64,000 nucleotides of DNA, from NCBI GenBank assembly GCA_037893245.1, contig JBAIAA010000654.1, positions 124,001-188,000 of the forward strand, given 5' to 3'. Both the position numbers and the translations under genes were made by a program. The DNA is from Crossaster papposus (lineage: Eukaryota > Echinodermata > Asteroidea > Velatida > Solasteridae). The notes beneath the pieces were generated by a model. It ran no database searches and was not told where the DNA came from. It saw nothing but the letters and a program-made list of their open reading frames with translations. This document shows positions 45,688 to 55,300 of the stretch, piece by piece. How positions within the stretch are numbered: position 1 is the stretch's first letter; each line of letters opens with the position of its first letter.

Positions 45688-46134
45688 AGATAGTCTATAA
45701 GTCCCTAGGCTAAGAAGAGTCAGTCTGCATCAAAAATAAATAATACAATTATCATGTACAATTTATCATGTACACTAACAACACTAATCAGTATAAACAT
45801 GAACACTTCCGTTTTTTTACACCGATCATGCGATCCGACGTCATAGCCTTGTACCGTTTTCAAAACATCAGCTTCGTCTTCTTTGGCTTCGTTCATGCAG
45901 TTTGGCAATGGTGATGAAGTCACAGTGGAGGCTAAGGCTAAGCTTGAGTTTAGAAAACAGCCACAGACATAAATAAAACAGCCCGTCGTGCAGTGGTGTT
46001 CGGTAGGAGTGCGCCCTCTATAGTTTAAATTTCGGTTGGAGTCTGTTACCTGTACTCCTTCATATGTTTTCAAGTAATTTTGAATGTGGAACCAGTCGAA
46101 GTAAGTAACACGCACGTTTAGAAAAGTTGTGAAG
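45688..46134. promoter_or_regulatory. Putative bidirectional promoter, CLEC16A / MRPL12
   Basis: 447 bp separate the two divergent start codons and must hold both 5' UTRs and promoters. No TATA box is obvious. A 131-codon minus-strand open frame here (46115-45720) lies in the CLEC16A 5' leader and resembles nothing I know. Shared regulation is inferred from spacing only. Confidence 0.5.
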
Positions 46135-46196
46135 ATGAGTGCCGTTTGTAGAAGTTCATTTAATTTCGTTTTTAGGCGTGCAGTGCATAGGAAAAG
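46135..46196 (+). CDS. MRPL12: MRPL12 exon 1 (mitochondrial presequence)
   Basis: 62 nt, 20 codons plus AG. It encodes [20 protein letters not shown], basic with no acidic residue. The donor is GTAACA. The ATG is the first in the likely 5' UTR downstream of the divergent promoter. Confidence 0.82.
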
Positions 46197-48105
46197 GTAA
46201 CAAATAAATCGGAAAATACCTTAACACTTAATACAGAACTTATATGGACTAACAATTAATTGTGAAAAAGCGTGCGAAGTAACCAGAAAGGCAGTGCGAC
46301 TCGTCATTGTGGCTATCACAGTATCAAGACAGGGGCCAAGACAGTACAGTGCTAGACTATTTTTTATTTATTCACTGACATACGCTTAATTTGAATGAGT
46401 GTATCAATTTACAATCTGCCACCGTCAAATATTATGTACAGTTAATATTATCTGTTCTAAGAATTGTCTCAATTTGAAGGAAAAAAACCCAACAAATGGG
46501 GAATGTCCTTTTAAAACTACATCATGATTACCAAGAAAGTTACCGAAAATGGCTCGTCTTAGTACAGCTTTTGGTGCTTACAATACAAATTTGTTATTAT
46601 TTTTATCGCAGAATATGCAGACTGCAAGCTGTACGACTATGCACACATCAGAATAACCAGACACTACAAGAAACAAACCATTGTTTTCAAGATGCCATCC
46701 CCGTAGCAACGAGGGCGTACTGCAGTGATGCCATACCTGCGCCTCCTCTGGACGGAGAGGTCAGATATCCTGAGAAAATCACAAGCATCGTGGAACAGAT
46801 ATCAAGTCTTACAATAGTTGAAGTAGCAGAGCTCAATCAATTATTGAAGGTAACAAGTTTACACACTGACATCTTCACCACCCGCCCCTTCTTTACCCAC
46901 TGACACCCTTACCACCTGCCTCTTCATTACCCACTAATGCCATCCTTATTCCTCCACCCTGCCTCCCCTGCATGTTTCCTCCCATCATGCCCCACCTTCC
47001 TTTTTGTTCTCTCTTTCCTTTGTTTGCTAACTGAAACCCCCCTCCAGTTGTATTCAAGACAAAGATCCACCATCCTTTAACTCTTGAACCAACCACATAC
47101 ATTAATGTTTGTCTTTATTGCAGCAAACGTTAGGAATCCAAGATGCGCCGGTCATGGCCTTTGGAACTGCAGCTGCAGCACCAGCAGCAACTCAAGAGGT
47201 ATTCATCCCATTAACCCTAACCCCTTGAGTACTCTTACTCAAAAATATCTTGAATCCGTTCAAATGATTCAGAATGATTCTTTGTCTTTAGCTTGACGAT
47301 GATGAGGAAGTCACCGCTGCTCCCAAGGAGAAAACCCAGTTTACAGTCAAACTAACCAAGTTTGATGAAACCAGCAAGGTTAAATTGATCAAGCAGATTA
47401 AAGCACTAAACAGTGGCATGAATCTTGTACAGGTAGGTGCTGTTAACCTAATAAAAAGGTTTTGTAACTTGGGTTTATAAACATATCATCAAGAAACACT
47501 GTATCTTCACTTGTTATTAATCATCAAGTCATGAGATGCACTAACTGCAGGCATTAACCCTCCTATACAGAAGTCACTTTTTGGAGCCAGTTGTTCAACA
47601 GCACACAATGACACACTCATGTGTTTGTGTGCATAGAGTTTGTGCATCAATGAACGTGTGGGCAGAATTGTGTTCCCCATAGGAAAACATGCAAAAAGGG
47701 TGGACATTTGTGCACTGTCAAACCATAGGATGGTTAATGATTGTATGACTAGACTCAGGACATTAAATATTAGATTATAAGCCAACTCAAGCAAGCTTCG
47801 TTGTCGAGTGGTAAGACATCTGCAATAGTAAGCAGTAGGTTGTGGGTTCAGGTCCCACCCGAGTGATTAGATTTTGTTTACAGTTACTAAAGACATCACT
47901 GAGTATACAGTGTTAATAAAATATGTCGGTGAAGTGCAACAAAAAAATATTGAATTTTAAATGTTGGTTTCTGTCTCGATTTGACTAGGCCAAGAAGTTT
48001 GTGGAGTCTGCACCTCAGATTGTGAAGGCAGACGTCAGCAAGACGGAAGCAGAAGACATTAAGAAGCAGATAGAGGAGGCCGGAGGAAGCTGTGATATTG
48101 AATAG
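46135..48105 (+). CDS. MRPL12: MRPL12, mitochondrial ribosomal protein bL12m (complete, 5 exons)
   Basis: Mitochondrial homologue of bacterial L7/L12, the ribosomal stalk protein that recruits translation GTPases; it acts in the mitochondrial matrix. Exons 46135-46196, 46612-46849, 47124-47198, 47292-47432, 47989-48105; 633 nt, 210 residues (human 198). Residues 1-21 ([20 protein letters not shown]...) are Arg-rich and acid-free, a typical mitochondrial presequence. Residues about 62-100 are the N-terminal dimerisation helices ([18 protein letters not shown] then [10 protein letters not shown]). An Ala-rich hinge follows (exon 3), then the C-terminal factor-binding domain ([53 protein letters not shown], ...[10 protein letters not shown] stop). 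The start in exon 1 is preferred over an in-frame ATG at 46496 because an exon-2 acceptor (TCGCAG) lies downstream of that ATG and the exon 1 phase (AG|A) fits. Confidence 0.95.
46612..46849 (+). CDS. MRPL12: MRPL12 exon 2
   Basis: 238 nt, phase 2 in and 0 out. It carries the rest of the presequence and linker, then the dimerisation domain ending ELNQLLK, which aligns with human DLNELLKK. Confidence 0.95.
47124..47198 (+). CDS. MRPL12: MRPL12 exon 3
   Basis: 75 nt, 25 codons: [18 protein letters not shown] then APAATQE. This is the flexible Ala-rich hinge, equivalent to human LKIQDVGLVPMGG. Confidence 0.95.
47292..47432 (+). CDS. MRPL12: MRPL12 exon 4
   Basis: 141 nt, 47 codons: an acidic start LDDDEEV, then [18 protein letters not shown] and [16 protein letters not shown], the first half of the L7/L12 C-terminal domain. 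Confidence 0.96.
47795..47935 (+). repeat. tRNA-like SINE (family B), MRPL12 intron 4
   Basis: GTCGAGTGGTAAGACATCTG ... AGTAAGCAGTAGG ... GGGTTCAGGTCCCACCC, then an AT-rich tail ending gttaataaaata. Confidence 0.65.
47989..48105 (+). CDS. MRPL12: MRPL12 exon 5 and stop
   Basis: 117 nt including [21 protein letters not shown] then [18 protein letters not shown], equivalent to human AKKLVESLPQEIKANVAK and the AVGG end. Confidence 0.96.
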   Translation, partial: AKKFVESAPQIVKADVSKTEAEDIKKQIEEAGGSCDIE

Positions 48106-48556
48106 ACATCCTTGTTATGGGAGGGGCTAGGGGTGTGCCTCTAAACCAGGTACCTGGATATCGAAATCTTGATATCAGAAACCAGTTTCAGATTACTGGA
48201 ATCAAGTACCCATAATCAACTTGACAAATTATAGTAACTTCTCAGATTACTAAAGAGAAAGGTTTTGAATTATGTCGGAATTTTCAAAATTAAAACAGAC
48301 TACACGGGGAAAAAACAAAATTGTATTTCACATTTATGACGCTTGCTAAAGATGAAGTTCACACCAAGTTTCAAAGCTCAATGTACACACCTGTATCGTG
48401 CTGTATTGACTGGCCAATGTGGTAGTATTAAAAAATCTAAAGATTTAAAAATTTAAAATGAGTTGAATGTTTGTTTTCATTTGTCTGAATAGGCTCTTCC
48501 CATTAGAAAAAGGGAGAAGTAAATATTGCCTGTTGAAGAGACCTAATAACTACATA

Positions 48557-48562
48557 AATAAA
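48557..48562 (+). terminator. Probable MRPL12 polyadenylation signal
   Basis: AATAAA, 452 bp after the stop codon and the best plus-strand signal before PRKDC. The cleavage site is not proven. Confidence 0.5.
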
Positions 48563-49199
48563 TGTATGCAAGAAATTGAAAGCTGCCTTCGTTTTTATTA
48601 GATGTAATTATAAGGGTTTAGAGAAGGGGGGGGGGGGGGTTGCTGTGTTTTTTTGGTCGCAATGTTCCTACTTTCTGGGGCAGTGTGGCTTAGACTCCTC
48701 AACCTGGGGTGGAGGTCGAGGGCTAATTCAAGGAGGTGGTTATGTCTGCATGTGGAACTGGACACCATCTTATCAGGACACCTTCACATAGATGTAGCTG
48801 CTGTTTGATCGATCCATAAGGTCTTGCAAGGCTTCTGGATAATTGTTCTGTTTTTAGCTTCACTGAATTTATTCCCGATTATATACCAGTCACAATTGAA
48901 CATCGGTCAATCATGGAGGAATTCCTCCATGGGTCAATCTACCTCCATGAGTCAATCATTAACTTAATCCTCATATCAGATGATGAAACAAATGTATTGG
49001 CAGTTTTATTACATCCTCCAAAACCCTCAAATAAACAGATTTTATTTGCTTTTCTTTTGTAATTTTGATGACCATTCCGGTATCCGTAGAGTTTTTCGAA
49101 CCACCACCTTATCTCCCCTGTCTGCCCTCGCCTCCATCCTCATTCAATTTCAACGCTAGAGGGCGCTACATCAAAACACTGGTGAAGTGGGTGAAGTTC
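48563..49199. other. MRPL12-PRKDC intergenic spacer
   Basis: No gene seen. It holds a 13-base G run at 48628-48640, a perfect 20-bp palindrome at 48912-48931 (CATGGAGGAATTCCTCCATG), and the PRKDC 5' flank, which includes CGCTAGAGGGCGCTA at 49153-49167. Confidence 0.6.
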
Positions 49200-49212
49200 T
49201 TTCCCCGCGAAA
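49200..49212 (+). promoter_or_regulatory. E2F-like site just upstream of the PRKDC start
   Basis: TTTCCCCGCGAAA, a near-palindromic E2F/DP-type motif 18 bp before the ATG. The position suits a TATA-less promoter. The match is by eye only. Confidence 0.35.
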
Positions 49213-49229
49213 CGCACTGAAATGTGGAG

Positions 49230-49377
49230 ATGGCGGCCGCCGATTTGCCGGGGAAATTGAGCGAATTGAACGGGCTGATTTCGGCACAGAGCAGCCCACA
49301 TGCCGCAGAGAAGGCTCAAGATCTAGTGGTTGACCTTGGTCATCTATGTCTTCGTCAATTGTCTGAGAATGAATTGG
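49230..49377 (+). CDS. PRKDC: PRKDC exon 1
   Basis: 148 nt, codons 1-49 plus one base. [18 protein letters not shown]...; donor GTCAGT. The N-terminus is poorly conserved in the family, so the start is chosen by frame, GC-rich context and the E2F-like motif. Confidence 0.88.
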
Positions 49378-52300
49378 GTCAGTATGTCACTATCAAGTAT
49401 CATGTTGTTGGACGATCCGGGGGGAGGGGCGGGGTAGGAAACCAAAGATCGTAGATTGCCGGACGGTGATCGCGAAAAAACCCAAAAAACAACGGAACAA
49501 CTGCCCGATGCCGGTTGAAAACGAACACCGTTTTTCTTGCTTTTTTCTTTGCATCCATGATTGTAAACCTTCGGACGGGTCAGTAAACGATATTTAATAT
49601 AAAATACACCCCTCCCCCAAAAAAAAAATTAATACAAAATATCTACCCATTTCTGATAATTCAAGCAATTACCGTACCAATGGTGTATTCTACCTGCCTC
49701 AAACTACGAAATATGCCACCTTCGGACGTTATAGATTGAGATTTTAGGTGATACCACTACTGCCGGTACCAACTAATTACAATGAAAATTGATGGTGACA
49801 TTTTTTTATTTTTTTCGAAGAACTCTGATTGCGTATGAACTTTATTCTCATCATAGCCCAAGTCCGGCTAAACTACTTCAATTTTTGTATATTTTGTCCC
49901 TTACAGCTTATTGCTGCTCAGATCTATTCAACAAGGACAATGGCATCTTGGTGTTTCTCAACAAAGCTATCCCCAAAGATGAGGTAAGAAGCTTGGATCC
50001 AAATTCAAAACCTGCTTAAGAATGTTGCAATATGACGCAGTTTTTTTCTTCATATAGACAGAATCCCAAAGAAGGTCAAACATCTTTGAATTCACTATTC
50101 TTCGTCCACTGTGTTCAGTTCAAGGGAAGCAAAGAGCAACTGTTGGAGTTTCTTCATGCCTTCCTGGTCAAGGCTGGATCTCGTCTTCTGGCTCGCACCG
50201 TGGAGATCAAAAAGATCTGTATCTCGGCTTTCATGAGGGACAAATCGGCCAAAGTTAAGACCAAGACATTTCCTGTATTGATAGAGGTAGGTAGAAAATA
50301 CCAAAGGTTGACGAGTAACAAGTTGAAATGATGACTTTTATGTTCTACTTGTCTGTATGACAGACTTGTTTAGGTGGTTATTGTGCAGCAAATGACACTA
50401 AATGCTGCCCAGAGTAGTTGACCCAGCCAGACGAGCAGCACAGACTAAACATGTACGCTTTGTAGAACATTTACATAATAACACAGTGCTAGGTGAACTA
50501 AATTGAACTAAAATGTGTAAATAGTTCACTCGGTTAAATATGAGCAAGTTAAATGGGATCACCACCTATATTGGGTCATTTGCGTTATTTGCATTCAAAT
50601 GATGTCAATCTTTGATAAATCACACCTTTGAAACTTTGGCAACCCTACCCCAAAAATTCTGAGCATACTATGCGTTAGCTTAAAATGTCTGTGTTGAGCT
50701 GCCAATATTCCCAAGATTAGGTTTCATTCCTCATGTTAATTTCAATCTCTACTGCCAAGGCAGCGTAACCTCGCTCGTCAGAAACTTGCTGTCTGTATTA
50801 TAGGAATAAATTCCGCTTCATCCTTGGGCAAAGAATGACATTTTCTGTTAAAAGGCGTGTATTTGAAAATGTCTGCAGGAAATCTTTGCTTGTCTTAAAG
50901 AAAAATGGGCACTTACACGACCATTTCTTTTATATTGTGTGACATTTTTAGTTGGACACTTTTAATTACACAGTTGTTGCAACGTTCTGCATCTGCGCAG
51001 ATGGAGGCAGATCTTGATATCCCAAGAATGATTGAGCAGTACTTTGAGCAACTCATGCAGCCCTCTAAGCTATCACAGACAGGTAAACTAGTAACTCATG
51101 CAGCCCTCTAAGCTAACACAGACAGGTAAACTAGTAACTCATGCAGCCCTCTAAGCTAACACAGACAGGTAAACTAGTAACTCATGCAGCCCTCTAAAAT
51201 ATCACAGACAGGTAAACTAGTAACTCATGCAGCCCTCTAAGCTATCACAGACAGGTAAACTAGTAACTCATGCAGCACTCTGAGCTATCAACGACAGGTA
51301 AACTAGTAACTCGTGCCGCCCTCTAAAATATCACAGACAGGTAAACTAGTAACTCATGCAGCCCTCTACGCTATCACAGACAGGTAAACTAGTAACTCAT
51401 GCAGCCCTCTAAGCTAAGACAGACAGGTAAACTAGTAACTCATGCAGCCCTCTAAGCTAAGACAGACAGGTAAACTAGTAACTCATGCAGCCCTCTAAGC
51501 TATCACAGACAGGTAAACTAGTAACTCATGCAGCCCTCTAAGCTATCACAGACAGGTAAACTAGTAACTCATGCAGCCCTCTAAGCTATCACAGACAGGT
51601 AAACTAGTAACTCGTGCCGCTCTCTGAGCCAACACAGACAGGTAAACTAGTAACTCATGCAGCCCTCTAAACTATCACAGACAGGTAAACTAGTAACTCA
51701 TGCAGCCCTCTAAGCTATCACAGACAGGTAAACTAGTAACTCATGCAGCCCTCTAAGCTAACACAGACAGGTAAACTAGTAACTCATGCAGCCCTCTAAG
51801 CTATCACAGACAGGTAAACTAGTAACTCATGCAGCCCTCTAAGCTATCACAGACAGGTAAACTAGTAACTCATGCAGCCCTCTAAGCTATCACAGACAGG
51901 TAAACTAGTAACTCATGCAGCCCTCTAAACTATCACAGACAGGTAAACTAGTAACTCATGCAGCCCTCTAAGCTATCACAGACAGGTAAACTAGTAACTC
52001 ATGCAGCCCTCTGAGCTATCACAGACAGGTAAACTAGTAACTCATGCAGCCCTCTAAGCTATCACAGACAGGTAAACTAGTAACTCATGCAGCCCTCTAA
52101 GCTATCACAGACAGGTAAACTAGTAACTCATGCAGCCCTCTAAGCTATCACAGACAGGTAAACTAGTAACTCGTGCCGCTCTCTGAGCCAACACAGACAG
52201 GTAAACTAGTAACTCATGCAGCCCTCTAAACTAACACAGACAGGTAAACTAGTAACTCATGCAGCCCTCTAAGCTATCACAGACAGGTAAACTAGTAACT

Positions 52301-55300
52301 CATGCAGCCCTCTAAGCTAAGACAGACAGGTAAACTAGTAACTCATGCAGCCCTCTAAGCTAAGACAGACAGGTAAACTAGTAACTCGTGCAGCCCTCTG
52401 AGCCAACACAGACAGGTAAACTAGTAACTCATGCAGCCCTCTAAGCTATCACAGACAGGTAAACTAGTAACTCATGCAGCCCTCTGAGCCAACACAGACA
52501 GGTAAACTAGTAACTCATGCAGCCCTCTAAGCTAACACAGACAGGTAAACTAGTAACTCATGCAGCCCTCTAAAATAACACAGACAGGTAAACTAGTAAC
52601 TCATGCAGCCCTCTAAGCTAACACAGACAGGTAAACTAGTAACTCATGCAGCCCTCTAAGCTAAGACAGACAGGTAAACTAGTAACTCATGCAGCCCTCT
52701 AAGCTAACACAGACAGGTAAACTAGTAACTCATGCAGCCCTCTAAACTAACACAGACAGGTAAACTAGTAACTCATGCAGCCCTCTAAGCTAACACAGAC
52801 AGGTAAACTAGTAACTCATGCAGCCCTCTAAGCTAACACAGACAGGTAAACTAGTAACTCATGCAGCCCTCTAAGCTATCACAGACAGGTAAACTAGTAA
52901 CTCATGCAGCCCTCTAAGCTATCACAGACAGGTAAACTAGTAACTCATGCAGCCCTCTAAGCTATCACAGACAGGTAAACTAGTAACTCAATCAATTTTT
53001 GTTCATCATTTTACAGTCAAGCAAGGTATCTATGGTTTGTTAGGCGTTCTTGCTGAAGTTTACCCTGTCTTGATGTCTGGATATTCTGAGAGGCTACTTA
53101 ACGTCTACATTGCAACCCTTAACCAGCAGGTAAATCTCCAATTAAATAAACAATTAAAAGGAAATGTCTTTGCACGCTTTCTGTAGGTAAGGGGTTAACA
53201 GTGTCACGCAGGAGTCATGTTCAATTATTCCTATGGGGTTTTTTTTTGGTTTTTTTGCTGCTACTTTTCCTATAAAAAATTCTAAAAATGTAATCTCATT
53301 AACTTCAAAATGTGAATTCTCATTAACTTTGAAAAATGAACAAACCCTGAACACCGAATAAATGTGATGACTTTCTTGTGTCGTTTGCTATTCAGATGAC
53401 GTCTAAGACCAGAAAGCCAGAAATGACAGTCATCGCCGGTTGTCTTACCGGCTTGGGTCATTACTTGGTCAACTTCACTCAGTCTGTGGAAGAAGGTCAG
53501 TTGTTTATTGACTCCTATGCTCATCTAGTTTGTCTTAGCCGTAGTCAGTTGCCTGTATGTACTGACAGCTGTTGTCTGACAGCTTGCGAGAAAAAAATCA
53601 CAAGCTTGCGCGGGTAAGACTCGAACCCACGGCCTGCTTACTATAGTGGAGAGATATGTTGTCACTTTCTTGTCACTTGACAACTGAGGTTGGCAGAGGT
53701 TGGTTTACTGGTTTCAAATATAGAAGTGGTTGCTTTAACCCTAACCCCCTTTGCCTTACTTTGGGCTAAAGAACTGCGTACTACAGAATACTACTTAGTA
53801 TTTTCTAGCATTGGGTTTCTCTGTGACCGATGCTTGGGTGTGTACTGACAGAGTACAGGTACTGCCAACTACAAAATACTAATAGTAGCAATACAGGTCA
53901 GTAATACTTACCTGGCAAAAAATGCAGTAGTCCAACCTTGACCCATTGTGCCCCAAGTGACAATTTTTGCTGGAGAGTCTACACAGCATACATGGGCAAT
54001 GCACACTCAGCAAGCAGAGGTACCCAATGCTAAAAAGTACTACGAGTGCAATAAGGGGTGAAGTACCCAATACTAAAAATTACTACAGGCATTGCACAAA
54101 AGTCAGTGAGAGTACTGCATACTACTTTTTACTACTAGTAGTAAAAAGTAGCATTAGGTAGGGTTAGGGTTAAGCTATCTATAGGATGAAGGAGGTTATG
54201 GGTTCGAGTCCCACGCAGGTAAGCTTTGGAAGTTCTCGGACAATGCATGTTTACCATGTTAAAACAAAAATCTTGAACTTACTACAGGGGCCAAGCATTC
54301 CAAGGATATCTACCGATTTGCCCGCATGGCCATTGATCCCAATGTGAACAGCACCCGTTATGATGTCGTCAAGGCGGGACTGAAAATGTTTGCTAAGCAT
54401 GCTGCTCAGTTCAGCCAGTATCTGTATAACGACCACCAGGTATGATGAATGAATATATGTGACCTGTTCCAACGAAACCCGGACAAAGTCGACTTTTTAG
54501 TTTTTCAGATTTTGCTTTTTTCAAATTCTCTAGGTTCTCAGCTTTAAAATGATGTATCATTTGCATATGTACCCCCACCATATCTTCCCTGGAATCTGGA
54601 TTTAGTGATAAAACCCTGACAACCTAATTATGAGATCAACAGCTTTGAAGTTCAGAAAAGCGTATTATTTCTATACACAAATGTTTCACAAAATTGACAA
54701 AAAAACACACTTCTGGTAGACGGATTTTGTTCAAATTTGAGGAGATTGTAGATTAATAGTGAGTGACTTAGGAAAACCTAAAACCTCAAAATGGTAAAAT
54801 CCATCCCGAAATGACTTCAGGAGTACATTGTGACAAAACATATTGTGCGACTTTGTCCGGGTTTCGTTGGAACAGGTCACATATGGTCTGACGTAGGTTG
54901 TATTTTACAGAATTATGAGTAATCTCAAATACTAAATGGCTAGGGTTTAAAGGTAGTATATACCATTTCCAAAAACAATTATTATGAAATACCTGGCAAT
55001 AACCCACGTGGTCGTCCAAAGGTGGAGCGACTACATCAACAACGACCTGAAACTCCTACAGATTATGCCAACCCGGCATTGAACAGAGTAGAGTCGAGGG
55101 GAAGCTACATGTATCTGAATAAGAAGACATGATCATCATGAAGTCCAACCCTCGTGTAGTCGGAGAAAAACGAACTATGTAACAGGGACAGGAAAAAAGC
55201 AGACCCTAATTTATAGAAGACCAAGATTGAATACATTGGCTTTGGTTTGAATTCAGGGATATATGAGTTTGTCATTTGTATTTTGTGACATGATTCCTAC

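Noticed and set aside
45720-46115. 131-codon minus frame in the divergent promoter
   Set aside because: No known relative and it overlaps the 5' leaders of both genes; could be an upstream frame but there is no evidence for it.
46496-46611. In-frame upstream extension of MRPL12 exon 2 starting at an ATG at 46496
   Set aside because: A good acceptor (TCGCAG) precedes the conserved part, the extension is hydrophobic and unlike the family, and exon 1 at 46135 supplies a presequence in the right phase.
49222-49229. ATG at 49222 as the PRKDC start
   Set aside because: Different frame from the conserved protein; the ATG at 49230 is in frame.
51051-52990. CRISPR-like regular array
   Set aside because: Head-to-tail 43-bp units with no unique spacers, in a eukaryotic gene, starting inside an exon.
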